Of a stretch of 64,000 bases of DNA, positions 18,321 through 26,897 are shown one piece after another (the stretch's first letter is position 1; each line of letters begins with the position of its first letter). The notes below the pieces were generated by a model. That model was not told the DNA's origin and searched no databases. It saw only the letters and a program-made list of their open reading frames with translations. A program made the translations under genes and the position numbers. The DNA lies in NCBI RefSeq assembly GCF_040182365.1, contig NZ_CP144460.1, positions 2,790,001 through 2,854,000 of the forward strand, given 5' to 3'. Source of the stretch: Xanthomonas sp. 10-10 (GTDB lineage Bacteria; Pseudomonadota; Gammaproteobacteria; Xanthomonadales; Xanthomonadaceae).

Positions 18321-19326
18321 GCGAAGCGAGCGCCGCCATGATCGCCTTCTGCACATGCAGGCGATTCTCGGCTTCATCGATGGCGATGCAGTTGGGCGAA
18401 TCCATCACCGCGTCGGTGGCCTTGACGTTGCGACGCAGCGGCAGGCAATGCGAGAACACGCCGTTGTTGGTCAGCGCCATCTTGCGTTCGTCGACGATGA
18501 AGTGCTGGTACTGGTCGCGGATCGGCTTTTCCGGCTCCCAGTTGCCGAAGAACGGCAGCGCGCCCCAGCTCTTGGCATAGACGACATCGGCGCCGGCGTA
18601 GGCGCTGTCGATGTCATGGCTGACCTGCAGCGAGCCGCCGCTTTCGGCCACGTTCTGCGCCGCCCAGTCCATGTAGCGCTGATCCAGGATGTAGTCCGGC
18701 GTCGGGCACAGCAGGGTCACGTCCATGCCCAAGCGGGTGGCGATGGTCAGCGCGGAATTGGCCACCGCAGTGTTGAGCGGCTTGGGGTGATAGGTCCAGG
18801 TCAGCACGTACTTCTTGCCGCGCAGATCCGGCGTACCGAAGTGCTCCTGCAAGGCCAGCGCATGCGCCAGCTCCTGGCACGGGTGGGTGATCGTCTCCAT
18901 GTTGATCACCGGCACCGGCGAATACTTCGCGAAGCTTTTGAGCACCTGGTCCTCGCGGTCCTTGGACCAGTCGACGAACTTGGGAAACGCGCGCACACCG
19001 ATCAAATCGACATAACGGCCCAGCACCCGCGCCACTTCGGCGATGTGCTCTTCGGTGTCGCCATCCATCACCGTGCCCAGGTTGAACTCGATCGGCCAGG
19101 CATCCTTGCCCGGCTGCAGCACCACCGCATGCCCACCCAACTGGAACGCGCCCAGCTCGAAGCTGGTGCGGGTGCGCATGGACGGGTTGAAGAACACCAG
19201 CGCGATCGACTTGCCCTTCAGCTCGCTTCCCAGCTTGTTGCGTTTGAACAACGCGGCCTGGGTCAACAGCGCGTCCAGTTCGGCGCGGCTCCAGTCCTGG
19301 GTGTTCAAGAAGTGCTTCAGTGACAT
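18295..19326 (-). CDS. argF': N-acetylornithine carbamoyltransferase
   Basis: Transfers a carbamoyl group to N-acetylornithine to make N-acetylcitrulline. The 343-residue protein has the carbamoyl-phosphate site FFNPSMRTRTSFELGAF, the HPCQELAHALAL block, and a glutamate in KDAWPIEFN that corresponds to the residue distinguishing acetyl- from succinyl-ornithine enzymes. It resembles the X. campestris enzyme (339 residues) and differs clearly from classical OTCase, which carries an SMG loop. The last eight residues (QAGIGNRE) and stop are encoded by the intergenic repeat. The start at 19326 follows AAAGGAT; the longer reading to 19521 crosses the terminator upstream and is rejected. Confidence 0.93.
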   Translation of the reverse strand: MSLKHFLNTQDWSRAELDALLTQAALFKRNKLGSELKGKSIALVFFNPSMRTRTSFELGAFQLGGHAVVLQPGKDAWPIEFNLGTVMDGDTEEHIAEVARVLGRYVDLIGVRAFPKFVDWSKDREDQVLKSFAKYSPVPVINMETITHPCQELAHALALQEHFGTPDLRGKKYVLTWTYHPKPLNTAVANSALTIATRLGMDVTLLCPTPDYILDQRYMDWAAQNVAESGGSLQVSHDIDSAYAGADVVYAKSWGALPFFGNWEPEKPIRDQYQHFIVDERKMALTNNGVFSHCLPLRRNVKATDAVMDSPNCIAIDEAENRLHVQKAIMAALASQAGIGNRE

Positions 19327-19429
19327 CGATCGATCCTTTGCTGCGTGCTTCTGCTGCGTGGTCCGCCAGGAGCGACGGGGTGCGCGACATGCGCGTTTCT
19401 TGCGGTTGAAACTTTTGTGACGCCAAAAC

Positions 19430-19455
19430 GAAAAAACCCAGCCTGTGGGCTGGGT
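19430..19455 (-). terminator. Terminator in the argF' leader (candidate attenuator)
   Basis: On the minus strand, ACCCAGCC-CACA-GGCTGGGT is followed directly by TTTTTT, a standard intrinsic terminator, 104 bp before the argF' ATG. The 5' arm ACCCAGC can instead pair with GCTGGGT at 19492-19486, which spans the last codons and stop of a short leader ORF. The two pairings exclude each other, as in ribosome-mediated attenuators. Confidence 0.75.
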
Positions 19456-19483
19456 CTTCAGAACGGACAGCAAAACGCCCCGG

Positions 19484-19585
19484 TTACCCAGCGAAAATGT
19501 GGGATTCCGGTCGGCGGGCACGCGAGGTCATGCCGGAGGCCATCCGGGCGGCGCTGATGTCGTGCTGAAAGGGGATTGCTTGCAT
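19484..19585 (-). CDS. Candidate arginine leader peptide of the argF' operon
   Basis: A 33-codon ORF (ATG at 19585, TAA at 19486-19484) starting MQAIPFQHD and containing four arginine codons, three of them within four codons in SRARRPE (residues 21-27). Its final codons GCT GGG TAA form the sequence that can pair with the terminator's 5' arm. A ribosome stalled at the Arg codons would leave that sequence free (antitermination); one finishing the ORF would cover it and allow termination. The ORF begins 51 bp after the upstream minus-strand gene; an AGGA lies 11 nt before the ATG. Translation and regulation are inferred, not proven. Confidence 0.55.
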   Translation of the reverse strand: MQAIPFQHDISAARMASGMTSRARRPESHIFAG

Positions 19586-19635
19586 AGGGCGCGAATCCTC
19601 GCATGCATGCGGGCACGGCGCAACCGCCATGCGCC

Positions 19636-20148
19636 TCAGCGCGGCGGTGCGACGATGGCGTCGGGAATGTACGGGGTCACCGACACCCGGATGCGCAGCC
19701 GGTTGCCCGGATCTTCCGGCAGCCGCGAGCGGTACTTGGTGCCCTTGTAGACGTAGTCCACGTCGAAGGCGATCGGGCGCCGGAACTCGCGCGGCACTTC
19801 CACGACCTTGCAATTGCGGCGGGTGCTGGTGGGCGGCACTGCCGCCGGCGTCGCCGGCTCGGGCCGACGCGAGAACATTTCCTTGACCGAATCGACCATG
19901 CGGTTGATGCGGCCCTCGTCCTCGACAGCGGCAACCGGCACCGGCGTCGCCTGTTCGGCCTCGCACTGTTCTTCGATGCGGGTGGCGCGCAGGGTCTGGT
20001 AGACCGGCTCGACATTGAGCACCTGCGCGTAATCCAGCTTGACGTTTTCGATCACGACGACCCGGTTTTTGACATCGGGCTCTGCCGCATGTGCCGGCAA
20101 TGCCTGCCAGGCCAGCACACACAGCGTGGGGAACAGAAGAAGTCGCAT
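19636..20148 (-). CDS. Exported protein of unknown function
   Basis: A 170-residue protein with a clear signal peptide (MRLLLFPTLCVLAWQALPAHA), so probably periplasmic. The middle is low-complexity and includes a Ser/Arg/Pro stretch; the C-terminal 50 residues contain DVDYVYKGTKYRSRLPEDPG and LRIRVSVTPY, a pattern seen in small periplasmic/outer-membrane-associated proteobacterial proteins, some with glycine-zipper regions, but no glycine zipper is visible. It is divergent from cysS. The long reading to 21159 is antisense to cysS and is rejected. Confidence 0.75.
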   Translation of the reverse strand: MRLLLFPTLCVLAWQALPAHAAEPDVKNRVVVIENVKLDYAQVLNVEPVYQTLRATRIEEQCEAEQATPVPVAAVEDEGRINRMVDSVKEMFSRRPEPATPAAVPPTSTRRNCKVVEVPREFRRPIAFDVDYVYKGTKYRSRLPEDPGNRLRIRVSVTPYIPDAIVAPPR

Positions 20149-20248
20149 CAGGACCGGAGGGGCGAAGCCAGGCAGTACGTAAGTGTATGGAGCTTGCGAT
20201 CTCCGGGGCTGAACGCAGCCCATCCGGTCGCGGGTGTCGGCGTGCCGG

Positions 20249-20277
20249 TTCGCCATCTTGCCGCAAGGGGCTAGAAT
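20249..20277 (+). promoter_or_regulatory. Possible cysS promoter
   Basis: TAGAAT at 20272-20277 is a good -10-like sequence; TTCGCC at 20249-20254 is a weak -35 with 17-bp spacing. A start near 20284 would give a short leader before the ATG at 20299. Proposed from sequence match only. Confidence 0.35.
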
Positions 20278-20298
20278 CGCGCGGTTACCCTTTTTCAG

Positions 20299-21720
20299 AT
20301 GCCGATGAGCCTGCGCCTGCACAACAACCTGACGCGGCGGGTCGAACCGTTCGCGCCGCTCGATCCGTCCTGCCCCACCCTGTATGTGTGCGGCCCTACC
20401 GTCTACAACTACGCGCATATCGGCAACGCCCGCGGCCCGGTGGTGTTCGACGTGCTGGCCGCGCTGCTGCGGCGGCGCTATGGCGCGCTGCGCTACGCAC
20501 GCAACATCACCGACGTGGACGACAAGATCAACGCTGCCGCACAGGCGCAGGGCGTGCCGATCTCCACCATCACCGACCGCTTCGCCGCGATCTATCGCCA
20601 GGACATGGCCGCGCTCGGCGTGGTGCCGCCGGATATCGAACCGGAGGCCACCGCGCATATTCCGCACATCGTGGCGATGATCGAGCAGCTGATCGAGGGC
20701 GGCCATGCCTATGCCGCCGAAGGCCATGTGCTGTTTGCAGTGGCCAGTTTCGACGGTTACGGCAAGCTGTCGCGGCGCGACCCCGACGAAATGCTGGCCG
20801 GTGCGCGCGTGGACGTGGCGCCGTACAAGCGCGACCCCGGCGACTTCGTGCTGTGGAAGCCGTCCAGCGACGAGCTGCCCGGCTGGGAGTCGCCGTGGGG
20901 CCGCGGCCGCCCCGGCTGGCATATCGAATGCTCGGCGATGGCCGCCGCGCACCTGGGCCCGACCATCGACATCCATGCCGGCGGCGTGGACCTGCAGTTC
21001 CCGCATCACGAAAACGAAATCGCGCAAAGCGAATGCGCGCATGGCGGCGCCACCTTCGCCCGCTTCTGGCTGCACAACGGCATGCTCAATTTCAGCGGCG
21101 CCAAGATGAGCAAGTCGCTGGGCAACATCGAGACCGTGCACGACCTGATCGCCAAGCACCCGCCCGAAGCGCTGCGGCTTGCGCTATTGAGCGCGCATTA
21201 CCGGCAACCGCTGGATTGGTCGGATGCGCTGATCGAGGATCAGGTCAAGCGGCTCGATGGCTTGTACGGAACCTTGCGGAGCCTGAAGGCGATCCAAGCG
21301 CAGGCAACGATTCCCGAGCAGATAGAAGACGCGCTCAGCGACGACCTCAACACACCGCTGGCGCTCGCGGTGCTGGCAAAGCTTGCGAAGGATGCGAACC
21401 GGGCGCTGCTGGAGCTCGCACCGGCCGGTGGCGCAGGCGATGGGCTCAGCGCGGAGAATCTTGCAGCATTGCAACGTGCCAAGGCCGAGCTGCTCGGGGC
21501 CGGAATGGCGCTGGGCCTGCTGCAGCAGGACCCGGCCACCTGGTTCTCGCGCGGCACCGATGCCGGCGACGATGCGCGCATCACCGTGCTGGTCGAAGAA
21601 CGCAATTCTGCCAAGAAAGCCAGGGACTTCGCCCGCGCCGACGCCATCCGCAAGCAGCTCGCCGACGAAGGCATCGTGCTGGAAGACACCCCGCAAGGCG
21701 TGCGCTGGAAGCGTGCCTGA
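20299..21720 (+). CDS. cysS: Cysteinyl-tRNA synthetase
   Basis: Class I synthetase charging tRNA-Cys. The 473-residue protein carries the HIGH-type motif in [16 protein letters not shown], the zinc/active-site region [10 protein letters not shown] and [15 protein letters not shown], and KMSKSLGN near residue 270. The C-terminal helical domain ends with the conserved [23 protein letters not shown] block. Start may be 20299 (MPMSLRLHN) or the ATG two codons later, which better matches relatives. No ribosome site is obvious. sufE follows after a repeat-filled gap; the linkage of a Cys-charging enzyme with a cysteine-sulfur gene is probably coincidental. Confidence 0.97.
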   Translation: MPMSLRLHNNLTRRVEPFAPLDPSCPTLYVCGPTVYNYAHIGNARGPVVFDVLAALLRRRYGALRYARNITDVDDKINAAAQAQGVPISTITDRFAAIYRQDMAALGVVPPDIEPEATAHIPHIVAMIEQLIEGGHAYAAEGHVLFAVASFDGYGKLSRRDPDEMLAGARVDVAPYKRDPGDFVLWKPSSDELPGWESPWGRGRPGWHIECSAMAAAHLGPTIDIHAGGVDLQFPHHENEIAQSECAHGGATFARFWLHNGMLNFSGAKMSKSLGNIETVHDLIAKHPPEALRLALLSAHYRQPLDWSDALIEDQVKRLDGLYGTLRSLKAIQAQATIPEQIEDALSDDLNTPLALAVLAKLAKDANRALLELAPAGGAGDGLSAENLAALQRAKAELLGAGMALGLLQQDPATWFSRGTDAGDDARITVLVEERNSAKKARDFARADAIRKQLADEGIVLEDTPQGVRWKRA

Positions 21721-21723
21721 CCG

Positions 21724-21876
21724 TCGGGAGAAGGTGCCCCACAGGGGCGGATGAGGGTACGGGCGAAGTCACATGCATGGCTTTTTTTGAGATGGGCGAA
21801 GCCACCCGCATCCAATTCCAGCCAGGCTTCGCCCGCACCCTCACCCCAACCCCTCTCCCGGAGGGAGAGGGGCTTT
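21724..21876. repeat. Composite REP-like intergenic repeat between cysS and sufE
   Basis: Left part: GGGAGAAGGTGCCCC then GGCGGATGAGGGTACGG. Right part, after about 70 bp: CACCCTCACCCCAACCCC and a hairpin CCCCTCTCCC/GGGAGAGGGG. The same order and orientation recur at 27877-27992, and the left unit alone, inverted, at 16928. Typical of Xanthomonas dispersed non-coding repeats. Confidence 0.75.
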
Positions 21877-21920
21877 GACCGAACGCCCCTGGATTTTTTG
21901 CGACCGATTCTGGAATTTTG

Positions 21921-22358
21921 ATGACCACCACCCCCTTCCCGCTAGAACCCACCGCCACCGATGCGCAGGCCGCGATCGCCGAGGAGTTCTCCTTCTTCGG
22001 CGACTGGTCCGAGCGCTACCAGTACCTGATCGACCTGGGCCGCAAGCTGCCGACCTTCCCGGAACAGTGGAAGACCGAAGAACACCGCCTGCATGGCTGC
22101 CAGTCGATGGTGTGGATCGTGCCCGAAGGCAATGCGCAACGGCTGGACTTCCATGCCGTCAGCGATTCGGCCATCGTGTCCGGGCTGATCTATCTCGCAC
22201 TGCGCGTGTATTCCGGGCGTAGCGCGCAGGAAATCCTGGCCACCGAACCGGACTACATCGCCGGCATTGGCCTGGCCAAGCACCTGTCGCCAACGCGCAG
22301 CAATGGGGTGGCCGCCATGCTGGCCTTCATCCGTGAAACGGCCCGCGCACAACAGTGA
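21921..22358 (+). CDS. sufE: SufE/CsdE-family cysteine desulfuration protein
   Basis: Sulfur-acceptor partner of a cysteine desulfurase (SufS or CsdA), carrying persulfide toward iron-sulfur cluster assembly. The 145-residue product has the family region DWSERYQYLIDLGRKLP and the catalytic cysteine in HRLHGCQSMVW near residue 60, followed by RVYSGRSAQEI. The ATG at 21921 is used; a TTG just before it is not needed. Its stop overlaps the GTG start of the next gene (GTGA). No other suf gene is nearby, so the partner desulfurase must be elsewhere. Confidence 0.92.
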   Translation: MTTTPFPLEPTATDAQAAIAEEFSFFGDWSERYQYLIDLGRKLPTFPEQWKTEEHRLHGCQSMVWIVPEGNAQRLDFHAVSDSAIVSGLIYLALRVYSGRSAQEILATEPDYIAGIGLAKHLSPTRSNGVAAMLAFIRETARAQQ

Positions 22359-23605
22359 GTACGCCGACGCCCTCGCCCACCGACTCGCTGCGCACGCTGT
22401 TCGCCCATCCTGGCTTCGGCCTGGTGTTGCTGTACCGCGTCGCGGCGATGCTGTCGTATCAGGTCGTGGCAGTCACGGTCGGATGGCACATCTATGAGAT
22501 CACGCGCAATCCGCTGTCGCTGGGGCTGATCGGCCTTGCCGAAATCCTGCCGTTCTTCTGCATCGCGCCGTTTGCCGGCTATCTGGTCGACCATCTGCCA
22601 CGCAGGCGCCTGGGCATGGTCGCAGTGCTGGGGCTGGTGACCACGGCACTGCTGTTGATGGCAGTCGCGCAGGGCTGGCTACCCATCCAGGGCGTATGGC
22701 CGATCTACGCTGCCATCGCATTGACCGGCGCGGCGCGCTCGTTCCTGTCGCCGGTCTACAACGCCTTGTTCGCGCGTGCGTTGCCGCGCGAAGCGTTCGC
22801 ACGCGGCGCCAGCATCGGCAGCGTCACCTTCCAGGCCGGCATGGTGATCGGCCCGGCACTGGGCGGCGTGCTGGTCGGCTGGGGCGGCAAGGGACTGGCC
22901 TATGGCGTGGCCGCCGGCGTGGCGCTGGTGGCGATCCTGGCCCTGGCGCTGTTGCGCGTCAGCGAGCCGGTCAACGCCGGCCCGCGCGCACCGATCTTCC
23001 GCAGCATTGCCGAAGGTGCGCAGTTCGTGCTCTCCAACCAGATCATGCTGGGCGCGATGGCGTTGGACATGTTTTCGGTGTTGCTGGGCGGCGCGGTCTC
23101 GATGTTGCCCGCCTTCATCCAGGAAATCCTGCATTACGGCCCCGAAGGCCTGGGCATCCTGCGCGGTGCGCCGGCGCTTGGCTCGATCGTGGTCGGTGTG
23201 TGGCTGGCGCGGCACCCGCTGCAGCGCAATGCCGGACGCATCCTTATGCTGTCGGTGGCCGGCTTCGGGCTGTGCACCATCGCCTTCGGCCTGTCGCGGC
23301 ACTTCTGGCTGTCGGCGGCGATCCTGCTGGTCTACGGCATGTGCGACGGCGTATCGGTGGTAGTACGGCAAACCATCCTGCAGCTCGCCACACCGGACGC
23401 GATGCGTGGCCGGGTGTCGTCGATCAACGGCATCTTCATCGGCTCGTCCAACGAACTGGGCGCGTTCTACGACGGCGTCATGGCACGGCTGGTCGGGCTG
23501 GTGCCGGCAGTCGTCATCGGCGGCTGCGTCACCCTGGGCGTGGTGGCGACCACGGCCTGGAAGGCCCCGCGGCTACGCAAACTGGATTTACGCGACCTGC
23601 AATAA
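22355..23605 (+). CDS. MFS exporter of the EntS-like (MFS_3) group
   Basis: A 416-residue, twelve-span transporter beginning at a GTG that overlaps the sufE stop. It shows LLYRVAAMLSYQVVAVTVGWHIYEIT, DHLPRRRLGM after the second span and FARGASIGSVTFQAGMVIGP, features of the branch that includes the enterobactin exporter EntS. The substrate is unknown. Translational coupling to sufE is unusual for an exporter and may only reflect gene packing. Confidence 0.85.
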   Translation: MSTPTPSPTDSLRTLFAHPGFGLVLLYRVAAMLSYQVVAVTVGWHIYEITRNPLSLGLIGLAEILPFFCIAPFAGYLVDHLPRRRLGMVAVLGLVTTALLLMAVAQGWLPIQGVWPIYAAIALTGAARSFLSPVYNALFARALPREAFARGASIGSVTFQAGMVIGPALGGVLVGWGGKGLAYGVAAGVALVAILALALLRVSEPVNAGPRAPIFRSIAEGAQFVLSNQIMLGAMALDMFSVLLGGAVSMLPAFIQEILHYGPEGLGILRGAPALGSIVVGVWLARHPLQRNAGRILMLSVAGFGLCTIAFGLSRHFWLSAAILLVYGMCDGVSVVVRQTILQLATPDAMRGRVSSINGIFIGSSNELGAFYDGVMARLVGLVPAVVIGGCVTLGVVATTAWKAPRLRKLDLRDLQ

Positions 23606-24090
23606 GCGCAGCTCACCAGACGGCTGCGCGCAGTGCAGGACGGGCGCAGTCGGTGCTCGGCGCGGCAGCGGATACCGCGTGCGCGGGTGATGCGCGCGGC
23701 GGCTAGGCCCGCCCATGACTGCCCGCCACGTGTTGCCGGACGCCCCGAGCCTAGTCTGGCGAGGCAACCCCGGTTGCAGATCCCGCCGGTGCCTGTGACA
23801 ACGGCTACGTGCGCGTTATCGGACGCTCCGCTCCAGGCCAGGCCAGGCCAGGCCAGGCAACGGTTGCACATGCCGCCGTTGCCTATGCCCAGTGCTTGCT
23901 ACGTGTTGTCAGACGCTCAAGCCAAGCCTGGCGAGGGGGGCTGCGTATGCCGCCAGTCCCTGCACCGCTTGCGCGCGCTCGCGTTGCGGCAGTCGATGCA
24001 ACCGCATTAAGCGGCCACGCAAGACGCGGCGTGACCTGACACCTGCAACGGCGCGCCACCACAACGGCCTGCGGCACCCCACCGCCACAC
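23606..24090. repeat. Gene-free stretch with three degenerate repeats and a CAGGC run
   Basis: Three imperfect tandem units begin with GCCACGTGTTGCCGGACG (23725), GCTACGTGCGCGTTATCGGA (23804) and GCTACGTGTTGTCAGACG (23898), each followed by a CTGGCGAGG- or CCAGGC-containing part and a TGCCGCC segment. The middle unit is expanded by a run of CAGGC pentamers (23834-23858). No convincing ORF was found. The stretch ends at the terminator of the dksA-like gene. Confidence 0.6.
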
Positions 24091-24117
24091 AAAAAACCCC
24101 CGCACATGGCGGGGGTC
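24091..24117 (-). terminator. Terminator of the dksA-like gene
   Basis: On the minus strand CCCCCGC-CATGT-GCGGGGG is followed by TTTTTT, 25 bp after the dksA-like stop. A standard strong intrinsic terminator. Confidence 0.9.
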
Positions 24118-24141
24118 TTCAATGCGAACGGAGGAAGACGA

Positions 24142-25167
24142 TCAGTCGCCCTGCTGCTTCTGCAGGTGCTCCCAACGCTCCTGGGCGTCGATGGTGCGCT
24201 CGGCAGTCAGACGTGCGTCCAGACGGTCCAGGCCGATCTCTTCGCCGGTATCTACGCAGTAGCCGTAATCGCCGTCTTCCAGACGCTTGAGCGTGCTGTC
24301 GATCTTGGAGATCAGCTTGCGGGCGCGGTCGCGGGCGCGCAGTTCCAGCGAATTCTCGGTCTCACGCGTGGCGCGTTCGGCTTCGTCGCCGATATCGCGG
24401 ACTTCTTCGCGCAGGTTTTCGATGGTCTGCTTGGATTCCTCGACCATCTCGTTGCGCCAGCTCTGCAGACGCTGACGGAAGTATTCCTGCTGCAGCTTGC
24501 TCATGTACTCCTCGTCCGCCGAAGGCTTGTAGCCCTGCGGGAGGATCGGACGACCGGTGGTCTCGTCGATCTTGTAGTCGACCACCTTGTACTTGGTCTT
24601 CGGCGTCGGGCTGGAGGACTTGGCAGTCACGGCCACTGCCACCTTGCCGACCGGACGGGTCGCGGCGGGCTTGGCGGGGGCTTCGGTTTTGGTTGGCGTT
24701 TTTGCGGAAGATTTCGAAACGGGCACGGGATTCTTAAGTGGCGGGGTCGCAGGCTTTGCCGGCTTCGCAGGGACGGCCTTGGGGGCCGGTGCGGGCGCGG
24801 GCTTCTCAGCCTTGACCGGGACTGACTTGGCCGGAACCGGCTTGGCGGCCGGCTTCGGTACGGACTTGGACGCCACCGGCTTGGCAGCCGGTTTGGCGGC
24901 AGCCGGAGCTGCCTTGCTCGCCGCCGGCTTGGCAGCGGTCTTGGCGACAGGTTTCACGGGCTTGGTCGCTGCGGTCTTGGAGGCCGCTGCCGGCTTGGCA
25001 ACGGTCTTGGCCGCAGCTGCCTTCTTGGCAACCGGTTGCTTGGGAGCCAGCGTCGCCTTCTTGGCGGCCGGTTTTGCAGCAGCGGGCGCCGCTGCCTTCT
25101 TCGCAGCGGGTTTGGCGGACTTCTTGGCGGCCTCTACGGCCTTTTTTGCAGGTTTTTTAGCAGCCAC
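24142..25167 (-). CDS. DksA-like RNA polymerase-binding factor with long Ala/Lys/Pro N-terminal tail
   Basis: C-terminal 140 residues form a DksA domain that would enter the RNA polymerase secondary channel. The coiled-coil tip motif DxxDxA is kept (DIGDEA). In the zinc-finger region only the first cysteine remains: YGYCVDTGEE has C and T, and ERTIDAQE has T and A, so the classical four-cysteine site is lost, as in zinc-independent DksA2-type proteins. The first 200 residues are an Ala/Lys/Pro-rich, H1-histone-like tail of the kind seen in DNA-binding proteins. Translation starts at GTG 25167 after AAGGAAGAG. A terminator follows; yidD is divergent. The binding role of the tail is inferred from composition. 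Confidence 0.9.
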   Translation of the reverse strand: MAAKKPAKKAVEAAKKSAKPAAKKAAAPAAAKPAAKKATLAPKQPVAKKAAAAKTVAKPAAASKTAATKPVKPVAKTAAKPAASKAAPAAAKPAAKPVASKSVPKPAAKPVPAKSVPVKAEKPAPAPAPKAVPAKPAKPATPPLKNPVPVSKSSAKTPTKTEAPAKPAATRPVGKVAVAVTAKSSSPTPKTKYKVVDYKIDETTGRPILPQGYKPSADEEYMSKLQQEYFRQRLQSWRNEMVEESKQTIENLREEVRDIGDEAERATRETENSLELRARDRARKLISKIDSTLKRLEDGDYGYCVDTGEEIGLDRLDARLTAERTIDAQERWEHLQKQQGD

Positions 25168-25251
25168 GAAACGCTCTTCCTTGGTTCCCCCGGGGCCCGG
25201 GAAAGCGGGCCTTTATAACGTACCCCGCGGACCCCCGGCAACCACCTATTA

Positions 25252-25551
25252 ATGCAACTGGCATATGATTGGCAAGTGATCGGACGCCTGCTCATCGCGC
25301 TGTTGCGCTTCTACAAGCTGTTCATCAGCCCGCTGCTCGGGCCGCGCTGCCGTTTTGCGCCCAGTTGCTCGGAGTATGCGATGACCGCCATCGGCCGCTT
25401 CGGCCCGCTACGCGGGAGCTGGATGGCCGCGCGCCGGCTGGGCCGCTGCCATCCCTTCCATCCGGGCGGCTTCGATCCGGTGCCTGACGCGCCCGCCTCC
25501 GCTGCCCCTTCCCCCTCTTCTTCCTGCAGTTGCAAAGGACCTCATCCATGA
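25252..25551 (+). CDS. yidD: Membrane protein insertion efficiency factor YidD
   Basis: A small inner-membrane-associated protein that assists YidC-dependent insertion. The 99-residue sequence has the family core [26 protein letters not shown] and [15 protein letters not shown], with the conserved cysteines. A short low-complexity Ser/Cys tail ends the protein. The usual neighbours rnpA and yidC are absent; instead its stop overlaps the pyrC start (ATGA), linking its translation to pyrimidine synthesis. Confidence 0.93.
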   Translation: MQLAYDWQVIGRLLIALLRFYKLFISPLLGPRCRFAPSCSEYAMTAIGRFGPLRGSWMAARRLGRCHPFHPGGFDPVPDAPASAAPSPSSSCSCKGPHP

Positions 25552-26897
25552 GCCGAACCGTCATCATCAACGCCCGCCTGGTCAATGAAGGCAAGGAGTT
25601 CGACGCCGATCTCCTGATCGAGGGCGGTCGCATCGCCAAGATCGACAGCAAGATCACCCCGGATGCAGGCGACACCGTGGTGGACGCGGCCGGGCGCTGG
25701 GTGCTGCCGGGCATGATCGACGACCAGGTGCATTTCCGCGAGCCGGGCCTGACCCACAAGGGCGATATCGCGACCGAATCGGGCGCAGCGGTGGCCGGCG
25801 GCCTGACCAGCTTCATGGACATGCCCAACACCAACCCGCCCACACTGGACGCGGCCGCACTGCAGGCCAAGTACGATGCCGCCGCCGGGCGCGCCTGGGC
25901 CAACTACGGCTTCTACATGGGTGCCAGCAACGACAACCTGGCCGCGATCCAATCGCTGGACCCCAAGACGGCTCCGGGCATCAAGGTGTTCATGGGCGCC
26001 TCCACCGGCAACATGCTGGTCGACAATCCCGAGACGCTGGACGCGATCTTCCGCGACGCGCCGACGCCGATCATCACCCATTGCGAAGACACCCCGACCA
26101 TCGATGCGACGCTGGCGCAGTACAAGGAAAAATACGGCGACGCGTTGACCCCGGAGATGCACCCGGACATCCGTTCGCGGCAGGCCTGCCTGAAGTCTTC
26201 GCAGCTGGCGGTATCGCTGGCGCGCAAGCACAACACCCGCCTGCACGTGCTGCATATCTCCACCGCCGACGAGTTGGGGCTGTTCGAAGCCGGCCCGCTG
26301 GTGGACGCCGACGGCAAGCTGCGCAAGCGCATCACCGCCGAGACCTGCATCCACTTTCTGCGCTTCGACCGCAGCGACTACGCGCGGCTGGGCAACCTGA
26401 TCAAATGCAACCCCGCGATCAAGGACGCCGACGACCGCCTGGCCCTGATCGAAGCGCTGGCAGAAGACGTCATCGACGTGCTCGCCACCGATCACGCCCC
26501 GCATACCTGGGAAGAGAAGCAAAAGCCCTACGCGCAGGCGCCCTCCGGCCTGCCGCTGGTGCAGTACGCGCTAGTCGCCGCGCTGGAGCTGGTGCACGAG
26601 GGCAAGCTGCCGATCACCCGCATCGTGCAGAAGTTCGCGCATGCGCCGGCGCAGCTGTTCGATGTGGAGGAGCGCGGCTTTCTGCGCGAAGGCTACTTCG
26701 CCGATCTGGTGATGATCGACAACACCCCGTTCACGGTGAAGCGCGAGCAGGTGCTGTCCAAATGCGGCTGGTCGCCGTTCGAAGGCACCACCTTCCGCTC
26801 GCGCATCGCCGCAACCTGGGTCAACGGACAGCAGGTGTGGGATGGCGAACAGCTGGTCGGCAGCGCCGCCGGCCAGCGCCTGACCTTCGACCGCTGA
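25548..26897 (+). CDS. pyrC: Dihydroorotase
   Basis: Zinc amidohydrolase that closes carbamoyl-aspartate to dihydroorotate in pyrimidine synthesis. The 449-residue product has the metal-binding [16 protein letters not shown], the probable carboxylated lysine in [30 protein letters not shown] and the late acid in ATDHAPHT. It belongs to the long dihydroorotase group rather than the 345-residue E. coli PyrC type. AAAGGA is 9-10 nt before the ATG at 25548. The stop overlaps the M23 peptidase start (TGATG). Confidence 0.93.
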   Translation: MSRTVIINARLVNEGKEFDADLLIEGGRIAKIDSKITPDAGDTVVDAAGRWVLPGMIDDQVHFREPGLTHKGDIATESGAAVAGGLTSFMDMPNTNPPTLDAAALQAKYDAAAGRAWANYGFYMGASNDNLAAIQSLDPKTAPGIKVFMGASTGNMLVDNPETLDAIFRDAPTPIITHCEDTPTIDATLAQYKEKYGDALTPEMHPDIRSRQACLKSSQLAVSLARKHNTRLHVLHISTADELGLFEAGPLVDADGKLRKRITAETCIHFLRFDRSDYARLGNLIKCNPAIKDADDRLALIEALAEDVIDVLATDHAPHTWEEKQKPYAQAPSGLPLVQYALVAALELVHEGKLPITRIVQKFAHAPAQLFDVEERGFLREGYFADLVMIDNTPFTVKREQVLSKCGWSPFEGTTFRSRIAATWVNGQQVWDGEQLVGSAAGQRLTFDR

